The notes: generated from the sequence alone by a model not told the origin. 9,798 nt of DNA from an archaeon (GCA_024409165.1 JAKSUE010000031.1:1-9798); one strand, 5' to 3'. Numbered from the stretch's first letter, positions 1 to 6,940 are shown. A program made the numbers and translations.

Positions 1-485
1 TGTTTATATTGAAAATTACAAAAAGATATTTTTTAAAGAAAAAGAAAGTTAAAGAGATAAAAGCAGAATTAGGTGAATATGGATCTTTTATCGAAAATAA
101 AGACAAACTTGAATTTCTTGAATCAGAAAAATATGATTTTATTTTAGTAAATGGAGAACCATACATCATAATGATTAATGATAAACCATATCCAACCCTT
201 AAAGCAGCTTTAAACATTGATTTAGGTGGTAAAGTTGTTGTTGTAGATATGGGTGCTGTTAGATTTATGAGTAAAGGTGCAGATGTAATGAGTCCAGGTA
301 TTGTTGATGCAGACGAGGAAATTGTAGAAGGAGATATTGTTCTTATTGTTGATGAGACTCATAATAAACCATTAGCTATTGGAATAAGTCAAATCACAGG
401 TCCGGAAATGGTTGAAAACACCGAAGGAAAAGCAATCAAAACAATCCACTATGTTGGAGACGACATATGGAACTTAGAAGTCTAA
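1..485 (+). CDS. PUA-domain RNA-binding protein (archaeal MCT-1/Tma20-like), 5' end at window edge
   Basis: Probable RNA-binding protein with an N-terminal pre-PUA domain (about residues 1-72, counted from the TTG at 9) and a C-terminal PUA domain (about 74-152). The PUA signature is clear: MGAVRFMSKGADVMSPGI at 81-98 and the terminal HYVGDDIW at 147-154. Eukaryotic relatives (MCT-1, ligatin family) act on the small ribosomal subunit; the archaeal role is not well defined. In frame the window opens ?TG-TTT-ATA-TTG, so a start codon may lie one base outside the window and TTG at 9 is only the first start visible. No ribosome-binding site can be judged. Length of about 158-161 residues fits the archaeal family. 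It lies 33 bases upstream of arfB on the same strand and is probably co-transcribed. Family call strong; function by analogy. Confidence 0.85.
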   Translation, partial: FILKITKRYFLKKKKVKEIKAELGEYGSFIENKDKLEFLESEKYDFILVNGEPYIIMINDKPYPTLKAALNIDLGGKVVVVDMGAVRFMSKGADVMSPGIVDADEEIVEGDIVLIVDETHNKPLAIGISQITGPEMVENTEGKAIKTIHYVGDDIWNLEV

Positions 486-518
486 TTAGGAACTAAATTA
501 TTAATTAGAGGCTAAATT

Positions 519-1214
519 ATGGTAGAATTAAGATTAACAGCAGGAAATGTTACAAATCCAAATGTACATAAAATAGGTGTAATTGCACTTGGATCACACT
601 TAGAAAACCACGGCCCTGCTTTACCAATTGATACAGATTCAAAAATAGCTTCATATATTGCATTTAATTCATCACTTAGAAGTGGAGCTAAATACTTAGG
701 AATTATCTATCCAGCTCATGAATTAAAAGAAATTAATCATGGCATTCATAACTCTTTAGAAGAATTAACTGAAGAAATAATAAATGTATTAAACTCAGCT
801 AAAAAATTCTTAGGTATTGAAAAAGTAGTCATCATTAATGGACACGGTGGAAACTTACCAATTGTTACCACTTTATATGAAATTGAAGAAAAAACAGGAT
901 TAATAATTACTTTAAATAGTAAAATCATTGAAAGTGAAGGTCCTCACGGAGGAACTGGAGAATTATCAATGGGAAAAGTCCTTGGAATCCTTAATGAAGA
1001 TGAAGTCAAAAACCAAACAAACACCGACACTTATGGAGAAATTGGATTAACTGCTTTCCACCAAGCAAGAGCTAATGATCCAAACATAGAAGAAGGTGCA
1101 AGAGACATTGCAGAAAATGGAGTTTATGTAGATGAAATTTATGGAGAACAACTCTTTGAATTAGCTATTAACTCTGTTTTATTAGATATTGAAAAATTAT
1201 TAGATTCTTATTAA
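519..1214 (+). CDS. arfB: 2-amino-5-formylamino-6-ribosylaminopyrimidin-4(3H)-one 5'-monophosphate deformylase (creatininase fold)
   Basis: Second step of the archaeal route from GTP to riboflavin and coenzyme F420: it removes formate from the formylamino pyrimidine made by GTP cyclohydrolase III (ArfA). It belongs to the creatininase family; the characterised member is MJ0116 of Methanocaldococcus. Metal ligands are visible: E29, H31 and D40 in the GSHLENHGPALPIDTD block, H109 in NGHGGN (107-112), and E148 in HGGTGELSM (143-151). The length of 231 residues is normal and nothing is missing. The ATG at 519 has a GAGG at 508-511, seven bases upstream. It is downstream of a PUA protein gene and its stop codon lies inside a terminator hairpin. 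A general creatinine-amidohydrolase label is less specific; the opening residues VELRL and the metal block match ArfB as I recall it. Confidence 0.9.
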   Translation: MVELRLTAGNVTNPNVHKIGVIALGSHLENHGPALPIDTDSKIASYIAFNSSLRSGAKYLGIIYPAHELKEINHGIHNSLEELTEEIINVLNSAKKFLGIEKVVIINGHGGNLPIVTTLYEIEEKTGLIITLNSKIIESEGPHGGTGELSMGKVLGILNEDEVKNQTNTDTYGEIGLTAFHQARANDPNIEEGARDIAENGVYVDEIYGEQLFELAINSVLLDIEKLLDSY

Positions 1215-1240
1215 AATAAGAATCTTAAATTTCTTTTTTT
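1202..1240 (+). terminator. Hairpin plus T-run after arfB, overlapping its stop codon
   Basis: Perfect 11-base inverted repeat: 1202-1212 pairs with 1215-1225. The two-base loop would in practice open to four. It is followed by TTCTTTTTTT at 1231-1240. The TAA stop (1212-1214) falls in the top of the stem. This looks like an intrinsic terminator for the PUA-arfB unit. In archaea the T-run alone can terminate, so the hairpin is supportive rather than required. Confidence 0.65.
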
Positions 1241-1320
1241 AATAAAAAACTTAAAAATAGTAAATAAAATAAAAAATAATTAAATAAAATGATTATAATA
1301 AATCTTATTTTAAATTAAAA

Positions 1321-1398
1321 AATAAAAAATAGTAATTATTAATGAAAATAAAATAAATAATTATTAAAAAAATAAAAAATTAGTAATTATTAATGAAA
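1321..1398. repeat. AT-rich direct repeat with 25-base periodicity
   Basis: A 27-28-base direct repeat (1321-1347 and 1371-1398, differing by one inserted T) starts 50 bases apart. The core TAATTATTA occurs three times at exactly 25-base steps: 1333-1341, 1358-1366, 1383-1391. It sits in the gap between arfB and the 3' end of the minus-strand gene at 1414. The rest of the 1241-1413 gap is A/T-only sequence with no other recognisable element. Confidence 0.55.
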
Positions 1399-1413
1399 TA
1401 ATTACCTAAAATA

Positions 1414-1788
1414 TTATAATCCCTCACTTGCAGCATCTGAAGAGGTATAAGTATCTTGGGAACTACCTTGACCACCTTGACCACCTTGAGAACTACTTTG
1501 AGAACTTTTAGAACTATAAGTGTCCTTTTTCTTGTCTTTTTTACTTAAATCATCTAAAAATCCTGAGGAATCTTTGGAGTTACTACTTGAATCATCACTA
1601 GTATTATCACTTAAACTATAAGAATCAATATAATCAGTATTATTAAATTCCATAAAACCAGAATCAGTTTCATTATTAATAAACCAATCAGATACACCAC
1701 CAGTCATAGAAAATAATACACAACTACAAACAAATGCGATAATTGCAACTACTAAAAAAACAATTGCACGAGTTTTTCTTTCTGACAT
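1414..1788 (-). CDS. Hypothetical membrane-anchored Ser/Asp/Lys-rich protein
   Basis: Unrecognised protein of 124 residues. It opens with MSERKTR, followed by a hydrophobic segment at about residues 8-27 containing C21 and C23, and then roughly 95 polar residues rich in Ser, Asp, Lys, Gln and Thr. A GGQGGQG stretch lies near the C-terminus. The positive N-terminus suggests the N-in orientation with the polar tail outside the cell; the tail is probably disordered. No lipobox or enzyme motif is visible. The ATG at 1788 is chosen because GAGGTGA (1800-1794) lies five bases upstream. A GTG at 1797 is in frame but is part of that ribosome-binding site. The gene stands alone, divergent from the YigZ-family gene. 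It could be a small cell-surface or envelope-associated protein; no specific function is supported. The good ribosome-binding site makes it likely to be a real gene. Confidence 0.75.
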   Translation of the reverse strand: MSERKTRAIVFLVVAIIAFVCSCVLFSMTGGVSDWFINNETDSGFMEFNNTDYIDSYSLSDNTSDDSSSNSKDSSGFLDDLSKKDKKKDTYSSKSSQSSSQGGQGGQGSSQDTYTSSDAASEGL

Positions 1789-1801
1789 GATTTTCACCTC
1801 A

Positions 1802-1870
1802 TAAATTTTTAAATAAAATCTTAAATTAATTTTTAAATAAATTATTAAATAAATTTTTAATTCTTATATA
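1802..1870. repeat. Imperfect triple repeat in the leader of the Ser-rich protein gene
   Basis: Three related A/T units of about 22-25 bases, each built around (T)AATTTTTAA-ATAAA, begin near 1802, 1826 and 1849. They lie between the ribosome-binding site of the minus-strand gene (1800-1794) and a minus-strand TATA-like sequence (TTTTATATAAG, about 1864-1874), so they would form its transcribed leader. Low complexity makes functional meaning uncertain. Confidence 0.35.
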
Positions 1871-1891
1871 AAATAAATATTAATAAAGAAG

Positions 1892-1901
1892 TATATAAAT
1901 A
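1892..1901 (+). promoter_or_regulatory. Probable TATA box for the YigZ-family gene
   Basis: TATATAAATA at 1892-1901 matches the archaeal TATA-box type. Transcription would begin near 1920, leaving a leader of about 45-50 bases before the ATG at 1969. In such AT-rich DNA chance matches are common. Confidence 0.4.
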
Positions 1902-1968
1902 TATACATTACAAATTTATAAACTTAATGATTATAATAAAAAAATAACAAATTTTAATTAATGATATC

Positions 1969-2568
1969 ATGAAAACCATTGATAAATTTTACCAAAATCA
2001 GATTGATATAAAAAAATCTCAATTCATATGTAGACTCTATCCTGTACAAACAGAAAAAGAAGCTAAAGAGATAATAGCTAAAATAAGTGAGGAATTTAAA
2101 GATGCTACACATAATTGCTCTGCTTATTATGTAAGTGATGGAGAAGGATATGATGATGATGGTGAACCTGGAGGAACTGCAGGAAGACCTATGCTTAATG
2201 TTTTAAAGAAAAATGAGCTTCAAAATAGTGTAGCTATTGTAACAAGATATTTTGGTGGAATTAAACTTGGTGCAGGTGGACTTGTTAGAGCATATAGTAA
2301 ATCTGTTCTTGAAACATTAGCTATTGCAGAAATCGTTGAAATGGAAAAATACGAACTATTTAGTTTTACTTTTGATTATCCGCATATTAAATTAGTCGAT
2401 AGTGACCTTAGAGCTCAAAAAATAGATATTATTGATAAAAGTTATGATGCTAATGTAACTTATATAGTTGCTACTGAAAATAAAGAAAGATTAGATAATC
2501 TTAAAGAAAAATTAGCTAAAGAAGTTAAAATAGATTATCTTGGAAATAAATATCTTAAAAAATTATAA
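1969..2568 (+). CDS. YigZ/IMPACT family protein (UPF0029 plus DUF1949)
   Basis: Member of the YigZ/IMPACT family, proteins tied to translation control in eukaryotes (GCN2 inhibition by IMPACT) but without an established reaction in prokaryotes. The N-terminal IMPACT domain (about residues 1-120) carries the hallmark blocks ATHNCSAY (46-53), DDDGEPGGTAGRPML (62-76) and VTRYFGGIKLGAGGLVRAY (91-109). A DUF1949-type ferredoxin-like domain follows (about 130-190). The 199-residue length is close to the bacterial YigZ norm, so the gene appears intact. The ATG at 1969 has no good ribosome-binding site, but it precedes the conserved N-terminal Lys-Ser (16-17) at the expected distance. The gene is monocistronic: divergent from the Ser-rich protein gene and convergent with the helicase, 46 bases apart. 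Confidence 0.88.
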   Translation: MKTIDKFYQNQIDIKKSQFICRLYPVQTEKEAKEIIAKISEEFKDATHNCSAYYVSDGEGYDDDGEPGGTAGRPMLNVLKKNELQNSVAIVTRYFGGIKLGAGGLVRAYSKSVLETLAIAEIVEMEKYELFSFTFDYPHIKLVDSDLRAQKIDIIDKSYDANVTYIVATENKERLDNLKEKLAKEVKIDYLGNKYLKKL

Positions 2569-2614
2569 TATTCCAATAAAATAAATTATTAGAAATTAAA
2601 ATAGGCCAAAATCC

Positions 2615-5446
2615 TTATTTTCCTTTTTCAATTAACTTAATTAAATCATTAGATGCTTTTACAATGTCTTTATATCCAAAAGCATTAGCTACTCTTTTTA
2701 TAGCATCTAAACTTCTCACATAAGTATCTAACCAAGAGAAAATATCTCCAGGATAAGCTTGAATTTGATAAGTTTTCAATAAATTTTTAGAAATATCAAT
2801 AGGATCTCTTCCATTTAATCTCTGAGTTAAAATATAATAAGAAATTCCTCTTTGTAAACATTCACAAAATGGTCTATCACCACAATCACAACGTAAAAAG
2901 TCTATTTGAAGTTTTAAAAGACTTTCTTGGAATTTTTTATCAACTTTAACTATTGATTCACCTGAAGATATAATATCTAAAGTAGATTCTGAGAATAAAC
3001 GAGTAGAGAAATTCATTTTTAATGCAGCTACAATCTGTTTATGAACAACAGGAGCTAAATAAGCATTTTCAAAGAGTTCTAAATCCATTGCAATATTCAA
3101 AACTTTTAAAATCATATTAGAATTAACTTCTTTTTTAGGCATTTTTTCATAAATATTTTTAAATGGATTGTTTCTAAGTTTAGTCTTTTTAAGTTTTTTA
3201 GTATTTTGTTGATTATTAGACTTATTCTTATTATTTTGTTGATTATTCTTTTTATTCTTATTATTCTTTTTATTATTGTTATTTTTAGACTTTTCAGCAT
3301 CAATTCTATTTTGAATCTTCTTATTTGTATTAGCAATAATTTTATTTTCATTATCAATTTTATTAGAAAATTTATGTAATGATTTTAATGAATTTTTAAA
3401 GAATGGTTTTTTGTAGTATTGACTTAAATAATTATCATCATGAATAGATTTTCTAATTATCTCACCATCTTCAACAGATAAAAATGACATTGAAACTGCT
3501 TTACCAAAATGAGTTGGATATAAATTATAGTCACCATCTATACCGATTGCTTTTTTATCATAAAGTTCATCAAGAGCTGTGTTTAAATCGATTGGAACTG
3601 GAATATTTTGATAGAATTCATTAACTTCTACCTCATTAGTTAAAGACTTTGATGATATATCTGCAAGGATTTGTTCAAGTGACCCTTCTTCTGTATAATC
3701 TACAAAAATATCTTCAACATCACTTTCTAAAAGATTAAGTGCAACAGCTTCTTCCTCTTCACCATCAAACTCACTACCAATCTCTGGAATAAGATAAATT
3801 ACACCACGATCATGATAACTTGGCCTACCTGCTCTTCCTAACATTTGTGAAAATTCATTAGGAGAAATCCATTTATTACCCATAAGAAGAGATTCAAAGA
3901 TTACTTGTGATGCTGGGAAATCAACACCTGCTGCAAGAGCTGCGGTAGTAACAACAGCTGCAATCTTACCTTTAGCAAAATCCTTCTCAATTTTTTCTTT
4001 TTTATAATAAGAGAGCCCTGCATGATAGGCAGAAGCTGTAATTCCTTTATTAGATAAAAAGTTAGCTAATTTATGGGTTTTTCTTCTTGAATTAGTAAAA
4101 ATAAGAGTTTGACCATGATATCCTTTAGAAGATGTTGTGTAAAATTCATTTTTAACTAATTGTTTCATAAGTCCTCTTCGCTGAGATTCTCCTCTAACAA
4201 AGACAATATGACGTTCTAAAGGAACAGGACGCTCCTTATATTCAACTAATTTCATATTAAAATCATCAGCTAAAGTCTTAGGATTTTTAACAGTAGCAGA
4301 TAAACCAATAATCTGAGTTTCAGGGAATAAATGACTAATACGTTTAATTAAACCATTTAAACGAAGCCCTCTATCTTCATCAGCTATTGTATGAATCTCA
4401 TCAATTAAAACAACACCTAAATCATTAAGTAAATCAGATTTACCAGATCTAAGTAAAAAATCAATTCCTTCATAAGTCCCAACAACAATATCTGCATCAG
4501 CAATATTAGAATCAGGCAATTTTAACTCACCCTTTGCCTTAATTCTATTCATACCAACCTTAATAGCTACTTTAAGACCAAGAGGTTCATATTTTCTCTT
4601 AAAATCACGATACTTTTGGTTAGCTAATGCTACAAGTGGAGTTAAAAATACAAATTTCTTACCCTTTAATGCCTTTGGAACACCTGCAATCTCACCAATT
4701 AAAGTTTTACCACTTCCTGTAGCTGAAACAACAAGTAAATTCTCATCTCTAAGAACTCCCTCACGAATAGCTAAATACTGAACAGGCAACAAATATTGGT
4801 TTTTATTACGAATAATAACATCTTTAAATTCTTTAGGAACTTTCAAACGTTTCATAGGAATTTTAGGAATCTTAGAATCCTTAACTTTAATCTGGTCAAA
4901 AAGAGTTAAATTAGGATTATTAATTGGATTAAATCTTGGAGAAAGCATATCTAAAACTTCATCTAAAGAACCAGTTCTCTCTAAAATCTTCTTAAAGTTC
5001 CTAAATACCTTCTTACTATAACCTCTAAGTTGAAGTTCCCTTTTGATAGTCTCTTCTGCACATAACTTACAAATAATCTGATTATGATAAGTATATGAAA
5101 ATTCATCATTTACAATTGTAACCTCACCTTCATAGCTACAATGTTGACAAATATTAGTAAAACGAACCTTAATATTATTCTTAGCTAAAAAAGCTTCCAT
5201 ATCTTCATCTTTCTGTGCTAAAAAAACAGCTTGACTCTTTAAAAAAGAAATCGCCTTTGATGGAGGGTAAAGTTTATCCTCTTTATCATCCTTAACAACA
5301 AAACGATTTATTGTCATTACATCAGAATCCTTAGAAAACTTCAAAACACCAATAAAATTAGGAGTTCTTTTAGTGTTAAGTGCTCCCTTAGGACTTCCAA
5401 TAGGATACATTTCCCATGATTTCTTCTTTTTATTAAGGACTATCAT
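2615..5446 (-). CDS. Ski2-like DEAD/DEAH-box helicase, archaeal DUF5814 type (ASH-Ski2-like)
   Basis: Superfamily 2 ATP-dependent helicase of 943 residues, probably acting on RNA. Motifs in order: Walker A ATGSGKT (242-248), Ia TPLVALANQ (269-277), Ib GTYEG (323-327), DEIH (349-352), SAT (383-385), LIFTNSRR (448-455), TTAALAAGVDFPA (500-512), QMLGRAGRPSYHDRG (534-548). An N-terminal domain holds C100-x2-C103 and C126-x2-C129, a likely zinc site. The C-terminus has C853-x-C855-x5-C861-x-C863, perhaps a second metal site. From memory this layout fits the archaeal DUF5814 helicases and the ASH-Ski2 proteins reported to partner aRNase J; the match is not verified. An Asn/Lys/Gln-rich insertion spans about residues 703-760. 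The ATG at 5446 has no ribosome-binding site but a TATA box about 26-32 bases upstream, suggesting a leaderless message. The THEP1-type NTPase gene lies 54 bases upstream on the same strand. The alternative is a Hel308-like DNA helicase; the N-terminal cysteines and DEIH argue for the Ski2 branch. Confidence 0.88.
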   Translation of the reverse strand: MIVLNKKKKSWEMYPIGSPKGALNTKRTPNFIGVLKFSKDSDVMTINRFVVKDDKEDKLYPPSKAISFLKSQAVFLAQKDEDMEAFLAKNNIKVRFTNICQHCSYEGEVTIVNDEFSYTYHNQIICKLCAEETIKRELQLRGYSKKVFRNFKKILERTGSLDEVLDMLSPRFNPINNPNLTLFDQIKVKDSKIPKIPMKRLKVPKEFKDVIIRNKNQYLLPVQYLAIREGVLRDENLLVVSATGSGKTLIGEIAGVPKALKGKKFVFLTPLVALANQKYRDFKRKYEPLGLKVAIKVGMNRIKAKGELKLPDSNIADADIVVGTYEGIDFLLRSGKSDLLNDLGVVLIDEIHTIADEDRGLRLNGLIKRISHLFPETQIIGLSATVKNPKTLADDFNMKLVEYKERPVPLERHIVFVRGESQRRGLMKQLVKNEFYTTSSKGYHGQTLIFTNSRRKTHKLANFLSNKGITASAYHAGLSYYKKEKIEKDFAKGKIAAVVTTAALAAGVDFPASQVIFESLLMGNKWISPNEFSQMLGRAGRPSYHDRGVIYLIPEIGSEFDGEEEEAVALNLLESDVEDIFVDYTEEGSLEQILADISSKSLTNEVEVNEFYQNIPVPIDLNTALDELYDKKAIGIDGDYNLYPTHFGKAVSMSFLSVEDGEIIRKSIHDDNYLSQYYKKPFFKNSLKSLHKFSNKIDNENKIIANTNKKIQNRIDAEKSKNNNNKKNNKNKKNNQQNNKNKSNNQQNTKKLKKTKLRNNPFKNIYEKMPKKEVNSNMILKVLNIAMDLELFENAYLAPVVHKQIVAALKMNFSTRLFSESTLDIISSGESIVKVDKKFQESLLKLQIDFLRCDCGDRPFCECLQRGISYYILTQRLNGRDPIDISKNLLKTYQIQAYPGDIFSWLDTYVRSLDAIKRVANAFGYKDIVKASNDLIKLIEKGK

Positions 5447-5470
5447 TAATTATAATATATTGTTAATATT

Positions 5471-5478
5471 ATTTATAT
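5471..5478 (-). promoter_or_regulatory. TATA box for leaderless helicase transcript
   Basis: On the minus strand this reads ATATAAAT, centred about 28 bases before the ATG at 5446. That is close to the usual archaeal TATA-to-start-site distance, so transcription should begin within a few bases of the start codon. This agrees with the absence of any GGTGA-like site upstream of the helicase. Confidence 0.45.
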
Positions 5479-5500
5479 GATTTTAGCATATAGTAAAAAC

Positions 5501-6025
5501 TCACTTACATAACTCATTCTCAACAAGTTTTGTAAATTCAATATACCGATCTTCTCTATTTTCCTCTGTAATTGTTAAAACAACTGAATCCTTATGATTT
5601 TTAACATCTAATGGAAGACCATTATCTCTATCTTTTACAACACCAATAACAGTAATATTTTTATCTAAAATTGAAATTAAAAGATTAGAGAAGTCTTTTG
5701 CTTTAGATTCCATGAAACCGATTTCATCCATTAAAATTAAGTCAAAATTATCTTTTTTTGATAAAATTTCAACACCTTTAATATCAAATACTTCAGGAAA
5801 TGCTTTTTTACCAGATATTCTGTTACCAACTTGATTATTTTCATTAAAAATAAGTTTATTTTCCCAAGCTGGAAGAATATAAACACCACCATTAACTCCT
5901 AAATTCTCATCAAAATTACTAATGGTCCTAAAACCACCTATTTTAAGATTAGGATGAGTATCTAAGAATTTATTTATAATAGTACTTTTACCTACTTGAA
6001 TTTCTCCAGTTAAGAAAATATTCAT
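5501..6025 (-). CDS. Nucleoside-triphosphatase, THEP1 type (COG1618/NTPase_1)
   Basis: P-loop NTPase of 174 residues, the typical length for the THEP1 family, which hydrolyses NTPs to NDPs in vitro; the physiological role is unclear. The Walker A loop GEIQVGKST is at 7-15, directly after the first beta-strand. The family block GGFRT is at 30-34. The Walker B block is LILMDEIGFME (96-106), with D100 and E101 as the metal/catalytic acids. The ATG at 6025 is supported by GGTGA at 6034-6030, four bases upstream. The stop is TGA at 5503-5501. It lies 54 bases ahead of the helicase gene on the same strand, so co-transcription is possible although the helicase seems to have its own TATA box. A homologous-fold nucleotide kinase is the alternative, but GGFRT and DEIG favour THEP1. 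Confidence 0.85.
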   Translation of the reverse strand: MNIFLTGEIQVGKSTIINKFLDTHPNLKIGGFRTISNFDENLGVNGGVYILPAWENKLIFNENNQVGNRISGKKAFPEVFDIKGVEILSKKDNFDLILMDEIGFMESKAKDFSNLLISILDKNITVIGVVKDRDNGLPLDVKNHKDSVVLTITEENREDRYIEFTKLVENELCK

Positions 6026-6142
6026 AAAATCACCAATTTAATAGAATATGATAAAATTGAGAAAATTAAATTTTATCTAAAAATAGTTTATAATTATAAA
6101 ATAATAAATTTATCTATAATTTTTACAATAAATTTTACTATA

Positions 6143-6170
6143 ATATATAAAGTAAAAAATATAAATATAT
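6143..6170 (+). promoter_or_regulatory. TATA-like elements in the divergent THEP1 / XRE-cupin intergenic region
   Basis: Two candidates for the regulator gene: ATATATAAAG at 6143-6152 and AAATATAAATATAT at 6157-6170. The first also reads CTTTATATAT on the minus strand and could serve the THEP1 gene, which starts at 6025. A start about 25 bases past the second element would fall on the palindrome at 6189-6207. Which element is used cannot be decided from sequence alone. Confidence 0.35.
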
Positions 6171-6188
6171 GAATGTATGATTAATACT

Positions 6189-6207
6189 TATTATAATTAT
6201 TATAATA
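6189..6207. promoter_or_regulatory. Perfect 9+1+9 palindrome, candidate operator of the XRE-cupin regulator
   Basis: TATTATAAT at 6189-6197, a single T at 6198, and its exact reverse complement at 6199-6207. It lies just downstream of the TATA-like elements and 59 bases before the regulator's start codon. That is where a repressor, including the XRE protein itself, could block transcription. The composition is A/T only, so chance is not excluded. Confidence 0.4.
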
Positions 6208-6265
6208 GTTGTTGTGCTTATTAAAATCTAATTTATTAAAATTAATTAAACCATTGGTGAAAAAT

Positions 6266-6838
6266 ATGGAAAAGAACGCAGGATTTGCTTTAAAAATTAA
6301 AAATATAAGAGAAAGACAAAAGATGAGTATTGAAGAACTTGCAGAGAAAAGTAATGTAAGTATCGATGTTTTAAAAGCTATGGAAGCTGGAGACATTATT
6401 CCTTCACTTACTCCACTTACTAAAATGGCAAGAGCTTTAGGTGTAAGACTTGGAACTTTCTTAGATGATATGCCACAACTTGGACCTGTTGTAGTAAGAG
6501 GTGGAAAACCTGATAATGTATTATACTTCTCTGGTGTAGAAGACGTTACAAACTCAAGTAATTTAGAATTCCACTCTTTAGGTGCAGGTAAAGTTGATAG
6601 AAATATTGATCCATTTATTATTGATGTTGATTCTAAAGAAGAAAACTATGAATTATCTTCTCACGAAGGTGAAGAATTCATCTATGTTTTAGAAGGAGCT
6701 ATTGAAGTAGAATATGGTAAAGAAAAATACATTATAGAAGCTGGAGACAGTATTTTCTATGATTGTGTTGTACCTCACCATTTACACTCTTATGGAAATG
6801 CTGCTAAAATTTTAGCTATTATTTACACTCCATTCTAA
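6266..6838 (+). CDS. XRE-family HTH / cupin transcriptional regulator
   Basis: Two-domain DNA-binding regulator of 190 residues. The N-terminal XRE-type helix-turn-helix (about 8-67) contains IRERQKMSIEELAEKSNVS (14-32) and the closing helix LTKMARALGVRLGTFLDD (51-68). The C-terminal cupin beta-barrel (about 100-188) has motif 1 around SSHEGEEFIYVLEG (131-144), with H133 and E137, and motif 2 GDSIFYDCVVPHHLH (160-174), with H171/H172. The first His of the canonical HxH is Ser131, so metal binding may be reduced or different. Such proteins usually sense a small ligand through the cupin. The ATG at 6266 is chosen because GGTGA (6256-6260) sits five bases upstream; the frame stays open back to 6209, but the extra 19 residues lack a ribosome-binding site. 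The thioesterase and acyl-CoA synthetase genes follow on the same strand without a clear terminator, so it probably controls them. Confidence 0.88.
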   Translation: MEKNAGFALKIKNIRERQKMSIEELAEKSNVSIDVLKAMEAGDIIPSLTPLTKMARALGVRLGTFLDDMPQLGPVVVRGGKPDNVLYFSGVEDVTNSSNLEFHSLGAGKVDRNIDPFIIDVDSKEENYELSSHEGEEFIYVLEGAIEVEYGKEKYIIEAGDSIFYDCVVPHHLHSYGNAAKILAIIYTPF

Positions 6839-6940
6839 ATTTAAAACAATAAATCAAACTTTAGTTAAAAATTCAATCAAATAATTAAAGAACAGTAAAA
6901 AAAATAAAATAATAAAAAATAAAAAAATAAAAATAACTTA

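Noticed and set aside
746..928. Open frame antisense to arfB
   Set aside because: It lies wholly inside arfB, whose metal-site motifs show that the plus strand is coding. No ribosome-binding site or family resemblance.
1714..1734. Lipobox around the two cysteines of the Ser-rich protein
   Set aside because: Residues V-C-S-C are followed by more hydrophobic residues and the -2 position is Cys, so it does not match a lipobox; a plain membrane anchor fits better.
1789..1797. GTG start three codons upstream for the Ser-rich protein
   Set aside because: The GTG is itself part of the GAGGTGA ribosome-binding site for the ATG at 1788.
3112..3357. 81-codon Lys/Ile-rich minus-strand frame inside the helicase
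   Set aside because: It overlaps the Asn/Lys-rich insertion of the helicase in another frame; A-rich codons read out of frame give Lys/Ile without stops.
6209..6265. Upstream in-frame start for the XRE-cupin protein
   Set aside because: It would add 19 residues not needed by the HTH fold, has no ribosome-binding site and overlaps the promoter region; the ATG at 6266 has GGTGA at the right distance.
6181..6396. Minus-strand frame over the start of the XRE-cupin gene
   Set aside because: Antisense to the clear HTH domain, with an Asn/Tyr tail produced by the AT-rich spacer.
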